Origin: Amoebophrya sp. A120
Lineage: Eukaryota > Sar > Dinophyceae > Syndiniales > Amoebophryaceae
Direction: 5' to 3'
NCBI GenBank assembly: GCA_905178155.1
Contig: CAJINV010000010.1
Location: 2,686,587-2,750,586 of the forward strand
DNA length: 64,000 bases
Below are positions 46,601-57,500 of this stretch, piece by piece (the first letter of the stretch is position 1; each line of letters starts with the position of its first letter). Under the pieces are notes generated by a model. The model was given only the letters and a program-made list of their open reading frames with translations. It ran no database searches and was not told the origin of the DNA. The position numbers and the translations under genes were made by a program.

Positions 46601-47735
46601 GAAAAACAAGAACATCACAACGTTCGTATTTATGCCGGCGCAGGGACCATCTTCATGATGTAGATGTTGAACATTCATAAACGATCGATGCATGTTGACG
46701 ACCGAAAAAACGAGATGTTGGCAATAAAAAATAATATTAAAACTTCTTCGTCAACATCATGCGACAGCTCTGGCTCCTCCTATCCGCAGTAAAATTACAA
46801 CCTCACACGACGGCACAAAAATGCTATACACAATTGCATGACAAAGTATACGTAATTGCATGACAAAGGCACGAACACTTGTGGTCGCTAGCATCGACGA
46901 TAGAGATGCACATCAAAGCGGAATCAACACTCCTTACGCTTGCTGCTCACCAGGGGTAGTAGTTGACTAAATTTTCCGAATCGCGTTTTGACTTGCGCCT
47001 GCGCCGGTGATGAAGTTTCACTGCATATTATCCTGAGTAAAAACGTACCCACACCAGAATCAGGATGGGGATTTTGCAACACAAACCTAGGAGTTTTGTG
47101 AGTCACGCGTGACAAGTTGCACTCTGCAGTGTAGTGCAGGTTAGCAAGTGCAGCCGCGTCACAGATTCATCTGCTCATCCTGTTCACAGCATCACAAATT
47201 CCAAAACACGATTGGAAATGGCTCTCATGCGGATGCGCATTACAAGTCTTCCTGTCTTTGCAAATCTGCATTACAACTCTGGTGTGGGTACGTTTTTACT
47301 CAGGATACATATTACCCCGCCGCCCACTTGTTCTCCGACTCCCGTTAATAATGGAAGCATTCCACCAGGAAACAGTCGCATGCTGCGGCCGCAAGACGAG
47401 GCAAGTAGTGACGACGAAGGGGGTAGGTTCGACGGACTATCACAGGAAAAAATTGTTACAGTTAATACACATTTGTTGTGATTTCAGCATCACAAATTTG
47501 CTCTGCATGGCAAAGAAAACTTGTAATGCGCAAGCTATAATAAGGGAAAACACGAATGGGAATGAAATGACGCTGGCAAGCGTTTCCTGCATGACAGAGG
47601 TTGTTTGTCTTGCTTGTCTTGCATGAGAGTGTGTAAAAACTGTATAACACTTTTTTCTCACGATACGGACGCGACCGGAACCACTACCGAGGCTCGACCT
47701 CTACTTTCGGTACAAACGACAACCCCTTCGCTTGA
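34696..47735 (+). CDS. Very large coiled-coil and PDZ-like protein gene, about 20 introner elements
   Basis: Exons 34696-35476, 35788-35868, 37376-38058, 38327-38707, 38866-38908, 39144-39745, 39984-40083, 40321-40371, 40650-40687, 41010-41117, 41385-41442, 41601-41693, 42026-42109, 42291-42658, 42811-42861, 43133-43201, 43356-43481, 43743-43801, 44069-45279, 45551-45582 with 46408-46409: one frame, over 1670 codons. Near the end, 47313-47437 and 47671-47735 (stop TGA) are coding, but the join across 46410-47312 is not solved. Residues about 15-85 form a charged coiled coil (GRLEQEERLIEEKQNLLSEY). Residues about 497-575 resemble a PDZ domain (KWGFTYD..., GRWITKLVPNSPSWIYKN, ILTVNGCAKNEGI, IKVEILITR), split by a family A IE. 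The rest is mostly Ser/Glu/Gln-rich. Intron 40084-40320 is GT-AG. A PDZ-type scaffold is a reasonable guess; no orthologue is recognised. Confidence 0.7.
35477..35782. mobile_element. Introner element, family A
   Basis: TATGCATGGCAAATTATAATATG left, family A core, right end ATAATTGCCGTGGATA; flanks GGAGG/GGAGG identical. Removal gives EEDEEEAVRNQ in frame. Confidence 0.83.
35869..37370. mobile_element. Introner element, family B, carrying an internal 1.3-kb insertion
   Basis: TATGAAATGCAAAAGCATCG left, CGATACTTTTGCACAGGATA right; outer flanks AGTAG/AGTAG identical. A normal family B element is about 150 nt; here foreign sequence occupies roughly 35900-37240. The host exon frame is still kept across all 1502 nt. 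Confidence 0.83.
35900..37240. other. GC-rich insertion of unknown origin within a family B introner
   Basis: Starts with a hairpin (CGCCGGCGTCC / GGACGCCGGCG near 35911), has a tandem ATATATCC(C/G)CAG array at 36244-36290 and a long stretch in which GTTGCAG/CTGCAAC-like words recur (36500-36960). No protein frame is supported and no terminal repeat was found. It may be an unclassified mobile element. Confidence 0.5.
38059..38321. mobile_element. Introner element, family A
   Basis: TATCAACTGCAAATGTGTC left, right end GGATATTTGCATTTGATA; flanks GCGAA/GCGGA. It splits the PDZ-like domain. Confidence 0.85.
38708..38860. mobile_element. Introner element, family B
   Basis: TATGAATTGCAGAAGCATCG left, CGATGCTTTTGCAATGCATA right; flanks AGGAT/AGGAT identical. 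Removal gives NQDQINGDD; keeping the terminal T would give TAG. Confidence 0.88.
38909..39138. mobile_element. Introner element, family C
   Basis: TATGACAATGCACTACTCCC left, GGGAGTTGTACACTGGGATA right; flanks GACTG/GACTG identical; frame kept. Confidence 0.86.
39746..39978. mobile_element. Introner element, family C
   Basis: TATGACAGTGCACAACTCC left, GGAGTTGTGCACTCTCATA right; flanks ACAAG/ACAAG identical; frame kept. Confidence 0.87.
40157..40242. repeat. Direct repeat around a small inverted repeat, in a GT-AG intron
   Basis: About 27 bases (AGTAATTTATTTTTTCCTG...) occur at 40157-40183 and again at 40215-40242. Between them TACAACCT and AGGTTGTA face each other. It lies in intron 40084-40320. 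Confidence 0.75.
40372..40644. mobile_element. Introner element, family A
   Basis: TATCAGGTGCAAATATGTC left, GACACATTTGCAATGCATA right; flanks CAACT/CAACT identical; frame kept. Confidence 0.86.
40688..41005. mobile_element. Old introner element, diverged family A
   Basis: TATCAAAAACTTC then GCAAATTCGCCTGGGTCG left; CGACCCAGATGACATTTTAGCAGTGGATA right in rough complement. Flanks do not match. The coding frame downstream needs only 4, not 5, flank bases removed. Confidence 0.6.
41118..41379. mobile_element. Introner element, family A
   Basis: TATCAACTGCAAATATGTC left, GACGTTTTTGCATTGCATA right; flanks GAAGC/GAAGC identical. Removal gives DRSRYVAP; keeping the T would give TGA. Confidence 0.88.
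41443..41595. mobile_element. Introner element, family B
   Basis: TATCCTGTGCAAAAGTATCC left, CGATGCTTTTGCATTGCATA right; flanks GAATA/GAATG; frame kept. Confidence 0.84.
41694..42020. mobile_element. Introner element, family G/D mosaic
   Basis: TATCAAAGTGAAAAAAGCCC left (family G like), and at right a CCCCATAT-type family D arm followed by TTTCACTGTAATA; flanks TATTT/TATTT identical. Contains GATTTGTGGCCACAAATC as in family D. Frame kept. Confidence 0.8.
42110..42285. mobile_element. Introner element, family I (long-arm fold-back)
   Basis: Arms of about 70 nt (TATCCCACAGAAAAAG..., core GGCAGGTCATGTTTGTAATG, to CAAAAAAATCTGT) fill most of its 176 nt; flanks CTTCA/CTTCA identical. Removal gives SFKKQLYGGDE in frame. 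Confidence 0.88.
42659..42805. mobile_element. Introner element, family B
   Basis: TATGCACTGCAAAAGTATCG left, CGATACTTTTGCACAGGATA right; flanks TGGAC/TGGAC identical. Removal gives LDPYEEKRR. Confidence 0.88.
42862..43127. mobile_element. Introner element, family A, 3' end rewritten with exon sequence
   Basis: Normal left end TATGGATTGCAAAAATGTC. The right arm is normal to CAGACATATTTG, after which the last nine bases are replaced by CCAGCAACA. The flank TCCGA is identical on both sides. As a result a 19-bp exon stretch is repeated at 42843-42861 and 43114-43132. Confidence 0.82.
43202..43350. mobile_element. Introner element, family B
   Basis: TATCCTGTGCAAAAGTGTCG left, CGATACTTTTACAATGCATA right; flanks CACGT/CACGT identical; frame kept. 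Confidence 0.87.
43482..43737. mobile_element. Introner element, family A
   Basis: TATCAAATGTAAAAATGCC left, GACACTTTTGCATTTCATA right; flanks TGCAA/TGCAA identical; frame kept. Confidence 0.87.
43802..44063. mobile_element. Introner element, family A
   Basis: TATCAAATGTAAAAATGTC left, GACATTTTTACATTTGATA right, exact complements; flanks CTCGG/CTCGG identical. Removal gives DLGADLRFSHH. Confidence 0.9.
45280..45545. mobile_element. Introner element, family A
   Basis: TATCAAATGCAAAAATGTC left, GACATATTTGCATTTCATA right; flanks GCCGG/GCCGG identical; frame kept. Confidence 0.87.
45583..46402. mobile_element. Palindromic 820-bp MITE-like element inside the large gene
   Basis: Long TIRs (TATGAGATTGATAAAATATT left, AATATTTTATCAATCTCATA right; similarity extends over 50 nt and resumes inwards) and an exact 5-bp duplication ACCAG at 45578-45582 and 46403-46407. 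The centre is a perfect 58-bp hairpin (45934-45991 / 45994-46051). Outer ends resemble family C IEs (TATGAG...CTCATA). It lies at the end of an open exon, followed two bases after its flank by a GTACGT donor, so it must be removed from mRNA alone or with the next intron. Confidence 0.88.
46418..46554. repeat. Two copies of a 26-bp unit, each joined to a palindrome with the same core
   Basis: The unit at 46418-46443 recurs exactly at 46478-46503. The first is followed by the palindrome 46445-46463 (9-bp arms), the second runs into the palindrome 46500-46554 (27-bp arms). Both palindromes are centred on AATTGAATT. Confidence 0.85.
47029..47307. mobile_element. Introner element, family H
   Basis: TATCCTGAGTAAAAACGTACC left, GGTACGTTTTTACTCAGGATA right; flanks CATAT/CATAT identical. 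Confidence 0.88.
47438..47665. mobile_element. Introner element, diverged family E
   Basis: TATCACAGGAAAAAATTG left, CACTTTTTTCTCACGATA right; flanks CGGAC/CGGAC identical. Removal keeps frame; the next exon ends GTNDNPFA then TGA. Confidence 0.82.
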
Positions 47736-49058
47736 TGAAGCTCGGGCTTGCCATCTTCAACCTACCGCTCTAGCGCTTGCCGATGATAGACTTTGTGTCT
47801 GCGGACCCGGACGCGTCGTGAAAGCACGAGACCACATGTTTTCATCGATACAGTCGTGACAAAAAAACCGGTATTAGACTCAGAAGGTAAAAGCCGCTCA
47901 ACATGCAAAAAGTAGTCAATAAAAGCGCTACGACGACTCAGAAACCTAGACGAGCGAGGAGGTTTGTTGATGATAACCAGGAGGAGCGGCGGTTGCTAGC
48001 TGTTCGTTGCAACAACTGTAAATAAATTCTACTGCTTATTGATAGTTGTAAGTTGCAGCAGAAGTGCTGTTCGATCTTGTCCGTAAAGAACGGCAAGTTC
48101 TCGCAGCTGTCCTCAGCGTGGTCTTAGACGGCATCCTCACTACAGAGCTGTTCATGATGATGATCTCGTGGTAGCCCCCGCGCATGTCTATAATTGTGGC
48201 TCTCTTTTAATCGTCGCTTCAACAAGTCGGCTCTACTTACTCGACTTTCTTCCCCAAAGTAAGTCGGTTTTGTTCCTCGTGCGAAGATTCCGGTTCGGTG
48301 GTGCCATAAGGAACCTCTGCCAGAAGCAGCGGTTGTAATATTAGTCTGTAAAAAGAACTTCGGCTCGTCGGTGGGCTCTTCAACTACTTACTTCTGCCAT
48401 AATGCTCGTAGACGTACAACCTCCGCGTCGGTGAGAACATTGCTGGATGTAGTTTCGGTTGATTTTTTGGTAAAATACTGAATACCTCGACGACGTGCAC
48501 GTACGTGTGTTCGGAACACACGACGTGCAAGGTCGAGGATCCCTGACGTCGTTCTGCGCCTCGGTTGTACATTGTGCACTACAAAATATTATTAAGGTTT
48601 GACTTTGAATATCGGTTCCAAATCCAATCCTCGAGGAAGAGGAAGACGATGGGACTTTGATGTTTCATGCTCGTGCGAATTCATTATCATTCAAGAGGAG
48701 AGCTAGAGCTACAACTTCAAGAATCTCTTCTGTTGCAAAATGACAAGGGTGATCTTCTTTTGAATGACCAGGCAATGTAGTTGTGTACTACTACTCCCAC
48801 TACTACTCTCGCTTTTTACTTCGGAGACCTTAAACACTAGACTCCGCTCCTCCGTCTGCACTACCGTGTGTTGTCGTCCCACTACAGGTGTACTGATCCA
48901 AGTACTTCTTTTTAAATTTGATCAAAAACGAGCAAAAGAAACTGAATACCTTCACGACAAGCGCGATCGAAGAAGGAGAAGAAACAACTACCACCGACTG
49001 TCCACCGCCGTTGCGCCCACCACCGTCGGAGAAGAACCAACGATCGTCCCCTGTCGTC
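47736..49058. other. Intergenic region with one half of a dispersed duplication
   Basis: No coding frame is convincing. Positions about 47950-48265 are a diverged copy of about 53245-53585 (shared words include TTAGACGGCATCCTCAC, AACAAGTCGG and CTTCCCCAAAGTAA). The part near 49050 is the 5' flank of the next candidate gene. Confidence 0.5.
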
Positions 49059-49322
49059 ATGTCGTCCTTCAAAGCGGCTCTGTCGTCGATCTTGCTCTTC
49101 TTGACCGGGTTCGTCCTCTTTCCGGGCGTCGTGTCCTTGGGAACGGCCCACCCTGTTCCGGCGGAGGGGCCTGTCCTGAAAGAGGGGCTGCTGCAGCTGT
49201 CCAGTAAGGATGAAGCCTTCTTGGGAGATTCTTCTCAAATCGCACAAGTACATTCTTCGGAGATTTGCAATGGAATGACTGTGGATATGGATCTAACGGC
49301 CAAGAATCAAAAGTTATTGTAA
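49059..49322 (+). CDS. Small secreted-protein candidate (may be a first exon)
   Basis: The ATG at 49059 opens an 87-aa frame with a typical signal peptide: basic start, then ILLFLTGFVLFPGVVSL, and a likely cut near GTA. The mature part is short and acidic (KDEAFLGDSSQIAQVHSSEI). At the stop codon the sequence reads TTATT|GTAAGA, a good splice donor, with a pyrimidine-rich TTCTCAG 34 bases later, so the protein may continue; the joined frame stops soon after. No family is recognised and no introner is present. Confidence 0.4.
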   Translation: MSSFKAALSSILLFLTGFVLFPGVVSLGTAHPVPAEGPVLKEGLLQLSSKDEAFLGDSSQIAQVHSSEICNGMTVDMDLTAKNQKLL

Positions 49323-52300
49323 GAAAAAACTGCTCCCCGTCCTGCTTCTCAGACATTGTGTGTGGACACTATAAAGCAGCTACAACTACCACCATGAATG
49401 TATTGCTTTTGTCTTGCATGCAGCAGAAGCAAGAGCGGCAAGGAGCCTGCTCAGTGCAAGCAGTCTGCAATGCGTTTCAGCCTAAGTAGCACAACATCGG
49501 CAAGGCAGAAGCGTCTTTCATGCTCAATGCGCCGGCTACTACGTACCTAATCAGGCATGCGACCCCCTGGCACAAGACATACACACATCGGCACCGCAAG
49601 TCTTCCATTTTAGAACGGCTATGGCATTGGGGAAGCGCAGGGGAGAAGATGTTTCATTTTGAAATACTTGCGCCGACGTCGAGGCCTCTCTCACGGGCAA
49701 GAAGAGTATTTATTGTGGTAACGGATCCCCAAACTACTGCCTGCGGAAAGGCGCAAAAAACCTGGAAAAGGCTTAAGCGTTTTTCATTCGTGCGGCGCCA
49801 GTTTATGTAAGGAGCTAAATACGCCCACGGCGCGCCTGGGCAAAAGAAAACCAAATCAAAACATGAAGCAGCGACGCCGCCCTTGCTGTTGCTCTTTAGA
49901 CGAAAATAGATGGGTTCGCGATGAAACCCTTCAAGCTGCGAAATGTCTTGCAGAGGTCTGCCCGCTTTTTGTTTTTAATGAGCCAGAAGCGAGAGCGGGA
50001 AGCGCAAGCAGCCACACGGCGTTGCGTGCTGTGTTAGGACGTGCCCAGGCTAAGGAAGCAGGTAGCCCCGTGGGCGCCATTTCGGGTAAAATGTGCGTAA
50101 GCTTTAACCCGAAGCAGAGAACCTTAGCGAAAAAGCACACGTGGGCGCATCGGGCGCATGTACTGCAAAACCCGCGTCGAGAAGCTCTGGCTGAGCTTCG
50201 GCGGGGATTGAAGTAAGACAGAGGTCGCCGCCGACGCACTCGCCGTTGGGGCCTTATTTTTTTTGTTTGGCAGCGCGCTGCCGCGCCCGCGTAAGTAGTA
50301 GTGCCGGCGCCAGTGTGCTGCCTGCCCTTCTTTTCTTGGCACGCCCCTGCCTTGGGGGAGGAGGCCCGCCCGAAAGCCCTGCCTGCGCCCCCCCCCGGGC
50401 CGGGTGTGTGTGCTGTAGCGTGAGGAAAACCTGAAGAGGGCGCGCAGGCTTTCACTTCGTGCAACCGGCAGGCGCCGGAAGCCTATGGTGGGGCCTGCGA
50501 TAAAGCGCCTCGCGGATGATGTTCTTCCGGCTACCCCTGGAAAGTGGCTTTGATTCATTGTGTGGAGGCGCATTTTTTTCTGGAAGCAGTCCTCCAGGCC
50601 GCATGGTGGCGCGAAACAAAATGCAAAACCCGGAGGGCCGCTTGCTTGGCTTGTCACCCGGCGCCCGTAGCATGCAGAGCAGCGCCGGGCCAAATGCCCT
50701 TTCTAGTGGCAACGCCACCGGCGCACCAGCGCCCGTCCCCTTTTTTCCGTATCTGGCCGCGACCGCAGCTCCAGCCAGCAGCCTGCCCACAAGTGCAACC
50801 AACGTCCTGGCGCCGGCCGTGTGGCGTTTGCCCCGTTTTGTACAGTTGCCCGGGCGCCCGCGAAGGTTCCGGACGCACCCACGTCGGGCGTCGTTTGGGC
50901 GCCCACGCCCGTGTGGCCCCGGCCTTGCCAGCCTTTGTGTCACGCGCGGGCGCGAGGGCGTGCCCTGTGCTGATAATCCGGGCGGGCCCACCCGGGGAGC
51001 CCGGGTGGGAAGCTGGGCGCCGGCTTGCCGGCCGTGCGGTGCATACCATATATTTGTGGCGAAGCTGGGTGAGCCGCGCGAGCTCCAACCCCTGCATGCA
51101 GGCGCGCCCGTTCTTGATGTAAGTAGCTGCCACGCCGGTGCCTTACCGGTCTCTCTCCCTCTGCCTTACTTAGAGGGCCCGCATTCATTGGCGTGCGCGC
51201 GCCTCAAGAGACCCCGCCGTGCCGCTCAGTTATTGTGGAAGGCGGGCCTACCCGCCCCGCCCGCCCGGTGTCCGGCAGTCGGGTTCATTGGGATTCCGCT
51301 CCGCTTCACGCCGCAATCTCACTCACCGCCTGTTATTAGCTTTATGAGCTGCGGCGCCCGGAAGTATTTTCAAGCAATGACGCCCGCAGCCCCGCCCTCC
51401 GCCGGGTGAAAATTGGGGGTCCGTTACGCCAGCAGCCGACTTTCCTCGTCTATGTCTACGCCCCGCTGCCCGGGCCAGAGGTGTCCGCCTCGACCACTCA
51501 TTTCGACGACTACCACTTTCGTACTTTTTGCTGCACGTTCCAGACGTCGTGGGTCGTGCCCGCAATGCAGGTAGGCAGCGCGGCTCTAACGGCGACTGCC
51601 GCGGGTGCCATCTTTCTGGGGAAGATGAGGGCGAGGTCGAAGAAGTTGGCTCGTTCCAGCTCCGGGTTGGTGAAGCCCCCTTATGGTTGCCTCAGGTGTG
51701 CCAATCTCAAGTGCAGCGACAGAAGGCGATCGGCCTGCGACGAGGCAATTGCACTTGCAATGCAATGCTCAACGCAGCGCAGTGGTGATCTGTGGCCAGC
51801 GCGTTGTCTGTTTAGTTTGCCTTCCGGCAATTTTTTCGCCGCATAACAATACTACTGCGCACGCGCTCGCACGCATAGGGAAGTAACCCACTTTCTGAGC
51901 CCGCTCCAGATGGCGGGCGCCTATTTGTATTGGTGCCGAGGGGCGTAGGAGATGAAGACGCAATGCAATGCTTGCAACTGGTGCATGTTGGCCACAGATC
52001 AGGAGCACTTTCGCGATTGCCACGTCTGAGCAAATCATATGTGGCCGGCGGCCCAGTCTTTTCTGAAGCTGGGGTCTTCTGAACGGGTACAGGAGCAGCG
52101 CAAACATAAGTAGTTAATAGTGTACAACTACAAATAGTGCAAAGAGAAAGAGCTACTTTTTGCACTATCGGGCCCATGAGGTGAGTCCGCCTCGTTTTTT
52201 TTTGTCAAGCAGCCACAAGAAGCCTCAGTGTACTTTTCTGAGGAAGCACTTTATTTATGATCGAGCGAGTACGAGTTTTGAATATACTGAAAACGTCAAC

Positions 52301-54521
52301 ACTTTCCGTTGAAGCGAAGTTATCTTTCCCCCCGTCTTTGGCGATTTCTATCTTCAATGACCATGTCGATCCGGACGCCCACGCCATGAATTTCGGAGCT
52401 GCAGCTTTATGGTTTGTTTTACATATCGGCAGGGGAGCGGTGCATTTCGGTGGCGCCATGATTTATTTTTGACATAGATGAAGACCAGCAAGAGCAGCTG
52501 CACCTGACTCGGGCGACGGCGCAGCCAGAAGATGGCGTGTCTCTCTGAGCGTTGTGCTGCCGCTGTGTTGGGGCTAAAACTTAAATACGGGTAAGTATAT
52601 ATCCAAACACAATGATCTTCAAAATATATAGTTAGGAAATAACTACAGTTACTACAGGAGCACACAGCGAAGTTTTTATCTTGTATTTTCGTTCTCACAC
52701 TCACCAGGTAAATACTTATATTATACTTTAACTAAAATCGATGCCGTCCGGCCTTTGCATCCGATCGCAGTCTCTGAGTCGTTGTAGCGAGATAAAAAGT
52801 ACCAGCTACGAAGAACTGCATCACATCCAATTTTGTCCACTGGCCCTGCTCAGGATTTCGAGTTGCTGTTCATGTTCTCTGACACATGAAGCCGCCGCAG
52901 GCCCCAAACACCAAGGAGGCCCGGCAAAATCATTCTTCTTCGCCAGTTCGGCCCCAGCTACGCCGGGGTGCGGGTATTATTTAAAAATGGCCGGCCCCCT
53001 TACGCGTGTAAACCTTGGGCCGTGAGGCTCCGGCGGTGCGAAAATATCGAAAAAAAAAAAGGCGCCGCCGCAATACTATTTTTGAGACGGCCGCATGTTT
53101 TTAGCGCTACAGTGACCAAAGAACCAGCATCAGACCCAGAACATAAACGAAAACGCCCAAGCTCTTTGAAGAAGGTAACTGCCCACGGAGCAAGTAGTCA
53201 AAAGAGTCACTGTGACAGCGAGGAACTACAAGGGGCCAAAGAGATGATGAGCGAGGAGGTTTCTTGTTGATCATGATAACCTCCAGAAGCGGGTTGTATC
53301 TGTATGCTGCTAGCTGTTGCAAGTACTGTCTAAGTCACTGTAAGGTCCTTCAGAAAATGTGCAAGTGCTGTATGATTTTTTAAAATGCATGTTTGCGCAG
53401 TTGCGCAGTTGTTGTCTTCAGGAGCGTCTTAGACGGCATCCTCACAGAGCTGTTCATGATCTCGGAGCCGCGCATGTGTATTCTGGCTCTCTTTCAAATT
53501 CAATCGTCGCTTGTTCAACAAGTCGGTTCTACTTACTTGACAAGTGGTCGGAGGCTCTACTTACTCGACTCTCTTCCCCAAAGTAAAAAGTTGTTCGTTT
53601 GATTCGGTTTTCGTCGTCATGATCTGGACATAGATCATCTCACGGCATTGCCACTGCGGGGAGGACAACTCGAGTTTTGCCGATCATCACCGGGGGTTCG
53701 ACGAGAAAAATCCAACAGCCCGTAGTAGATTGATAGATTAAAAAATCTGGGTCCTCGTTCTATTCGTTCCGATCAAGTTGATGAAGTATTTTACTCTTCG
53801 TGGGACATCGTTCGAAAGTAGTACAAATTCCGGAGGTCGATGTCCTCTACTTTGTCGCACCAGTCGCAGGACTTTTGCTCAAGATGAACAAGAAAGCGTC
53901 GGTCGTGCTTAAAAATATTGGGAGAAAGAACACAACGTCGTTGTTCTGTTGGAACTACATACAATAACAATGACCAGAATTTTTATATCTTCATCTTGAA
54001 ATTCAAATTTTCACCACGCGGCGGTCGTGCGCCAGACCATGATCATGGTCTATACCAGTGCCGCGGTTTTTTCTTTCGACTAAAGTATAGTAATCTTCTT
54101 TGTTCCACCCTGCGACATCTAGTCCTTGAAGATCCACCTATTGTGTCTTGATTTCGGAGATATCTACGTATCATCACATAAAATTTATCTTTATGTGTCT
54201 ACTGAATATTTCATCCTGCACGACCTGTGCCTGTACTTACTACTACACCTACTCAACGGAAGCAACCAACAAGAACAATTACGGGTACTAGTAGTACACC
54301 CACTTCTCCGCGGCCTCGGCTTGGTGTGCGACTTCTTCGGAGCACCAGTGCAGCATGAGTTCTTCGATAGTTGTGCATGATCTACTTGCTTCGAAAGCGC
54401 AACGACGCACCAGGCGATTTGTAAATTGGTAGTTCACTTCACAACAGTCGTCGCCCAGCACAACATACACTAGAAGGTCAAGGTCGTCCCCAGCGAGGAC
54501 TAGATTACCTCCAACACCACT
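49323..54521. other. Gene-poor stretch with a GC-rich island at about 49.8-52.2 kb
   Basis: Long open frames at 50.2-51.4 kb occur in several phases on both strands, as expected from high GC content rather than coding. They carry no recognisable domain. The flanking parts are AT-richer. A segment about 53245-53585 repeats about 47950-48265. A weak open frame at 52257-52472 is unconvincing. No introner element was found here, which agrees with absence of spliced coding sequence. Confidence 0.5.
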
Positions 54522-57500
54522 ATGAAGCGGCGGTCGAAGACCATGGGGGACCTGGGCCGGTCCAAAACCTCGAGCAGTGGCGCGGAGCTGGGCGGGGGTG
54601 CAGCTACGACTGGTGGAGCAGCCGCCCACCAGATCCTTGGCGACGCAAAAAAAGGCACGAGCACCAGCACTCGTCCAGTATCCTGTGCAAAAGTATCGTA
54701 CTCGTATAAATGCAAGTCTTGCACTTACAAATCTTGTTCCCAAGGCAAATCAGCATGACAAATTATATTTCTCATGCTGAGTAAATTTGTATATGCATTT
54801 ATACGAGTACGATACTTTTGCACTTCATATCCAGACTCTTCGGGCAACAAGGTCACGCTGCCTGATATGGAGTTCTCAAACGTTACATTCTCAACTGTTA
54901 CATGCTTTGTCATGCAAAATGACCATGAGCCACCAGACGATCAAGCTGCGTCGCATGACAAATTCTCGGAGGGCTAAACAGTGTGTAAATCCGCACCAGA
55001 TCTGTCATGCAAGACGCGCAAGCTCTCCCTTTCAGTTTTGCCATTCTTGCATCACAAATTCATGTAACAGTTGAGGATGTAACAGCTGAGAACGCCATGC
55101 CTGAGATCCGGATCCTGCCTGGTATCCGGGAGCGCATGCAGTATCCAGACGGACACCCGCGAGTAAGTATGAACGATGAAGACACCATGGACGCCTTTCG
55201 CCGGACCTTGAATCGCTTGGAAAAGTCGAATATGCAATGCAAAAGTATCGTACTAGTAGTAATTGAATTACAAATTGTCTCAGCATGACAAATAGAAATT
55301 TGTCATGCTGATTTGCCGGGAGAACGAGATTTGTAATGCAAGATTTGCATATTAATTCATTTTCATGCGTTACGAGTGCGATACTTTTGCACAGGATATC
55401 AAAGTCCGTGTGCGAGGAGCTCGAAGCACATGCCAAGAAGAAAATCACCAAACGGAGTTTCAGCACCATGGGCGGACAATCGACAGGTGGAACGTTTTCA
55501 CCCTCTCCGCTGGCGAGTCCCGGGGGCGGTCAGCACATGAGCCGGGCGCACACAACCGCTAACTTCATGACGACGGGGAAAACAAGCACCAGCAGTGCAT
55601 CAAATACAAATGCTGGAGCAGGTGCAGGACCAGCGACAGAGGCAACCATGTCTTCAACCTTCGCGCCGACGTCCAGCAGTACGACCCTCGGCGCAACGGA
55701 CGTCAGTGCAGCTCCTCCAGCGGGAGCAGCTTTTAATACAAATAGTACCGGGGGGAGCAATTTTAATGTAGCGGCCTCTGCAACGTCGACAGCATCGAGC
55801 TTTCCGGCCTTCCGTACGACGGTAGCCTCGGATTTTCTAAACAACCCGGAAATTTTCGAGGGCTACAAAAAGGATCTGGACTTTCCGAAGAACGAAAAGG
55901 TAAATCACAACGCCGACTATACCAACGACCGGGCGCGCTACCTGATGCTGATATCCAGGAAAAAAACATTGTAGGTGTAACTTTCTTGGAGGATTAGCAT
56001 GACAAATATCTCTCGCATGACAGCAAAAAACTGCCATGCGCAGATAGTACCGGAAAACGCCGTTGAATGGGCCCTGCGATGCACGCCAAGCATGACAGAC
56101 GCAATCATCTTGCATGTTGCGCATCACAAATTTACTCCCGCAGAGGGAGCGAAAGAGCACGGCCCGAGCGAGTGAAACTGTCTCGATTTGCGTGAAAGGG
56201 TCCCGAAAATGAAACGCGCAGCGCTCCCCGGAATCGATTCAAATAAAACGCGAACGCCTGCCGGGGCGGTTGGCAAAAGAAAGACAGGGAAGCGGCCAGA
56301 GGCCGGCGCCCTGGGGACGGCGACGGCCCTCCCGGCGCCTGCGCTCCCAGACCGTGACAAATAGCAGGCAAAGTGGCCGCCGCAGCCGGCTCTATCAATC
56401 TTCCTTGTGCCCGTGCCGCGGCCGCTGCGTAGTTGTGTTGCTCTGAGTTTCATTTCGCGCCGCCCCGCGGGAATTTGCGTGGCCCTGGGCGAGCGGGCCG
56501 GACGCCCGTGGTAGAGGGCGCCGAGCCTCCGCGCCCTTGCCTGGTCGCTGCGCCTTTGCCAACCAGATCGGGCCCCAGTCGCGGTAAATTATAAAAATTC
56601 AGGGCGTGACTTTAAAAAATCCCGCAGAGGACTTGCGCTGCGAAAAAAAATTTGGCGCGGATGGTGGGAGTTTCTGCAATTTCCGCGCTGCCTATCGTCC
56701 TGCTTGGTTTCCGGGCGTGCCTTTGGGCGTGGTGGGAGGGCCTTTGGGATGGTCCGCGTTTTGTTTGGGGTATGCCGGGCCCTGCGGTGTCCTGCGTTTC
56801 TTATCCTGTGGGATTCTTCCGCGCCCGGTGTGGGGTTAGTTGTTGCCGGCCGCCGGCCGACCGGCTTTTCTTCCGGGATTTGGTCAGGCAGACAGGCCCG
56901 GGCGAATCCCCGCCCTAATTGCAGACTAAAAATTTGCTAAATTGAACCGGCGCCCGGGCCCCGGCAGGCTTTGGGGTTTTCCGTGTTTTCAAGGCCCAGC
57001 GCAGTCGCGCGGCCCGCTCTTCTCCGGGTTTCCAGCTTTGGGGGCAGGGCCGCACGTTCGGCGGCCTGCCGGACAGCGGGCAAGGCGCCCGTCTTGCGGG
57101 TATTTTTTGGCACGGGCCTGTTGGTTTGTCTCTGTGGGGTCCGGCTGGGGCATTTCGGCCCTTGCCGGGGCAGGGTTCCGAGTCCGCTAAATTAGTCCGC
57201 TAACTGGGTCACAAATTTTCAGAAAAGTGCCCAGAACGCTGTTGCTAATCTGCCCTTTAATAGTCTGCTAAAATTTTGGAGGTGTCTGCTAACCTGCCCC
57301 GCTAACCCGACTGCTAATTGTCATCTAATTGGGGCCTCGGGTCTGCTAGCGGGGGAAAGTAGGGAAAACCAATGCGATTTCGCTGGTGTTCAGGCAGTGT
57401 CCGAACATCAGGGAAATCGCATTGGTTTTTTGCCTTGCTCAGTTCGGGGGGGCCCAGTTAGCAGACATATTAGCAGACACTTTTTCGGAAGCCGAAAAAA

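Noticed and set aside
46410-47028. A coding exon between the 820-bp element and the family H introner
   Set aside because: Every phase needed to link both sides meets a stop near 46964; the true splice path here could not be determined.
50516-51409. Plus-strand 297-aa open frame in the GC-rich island
   Set aside because: Overlapping long frames exist on both strands, as high GC content produces; no domain or signal supports coding.
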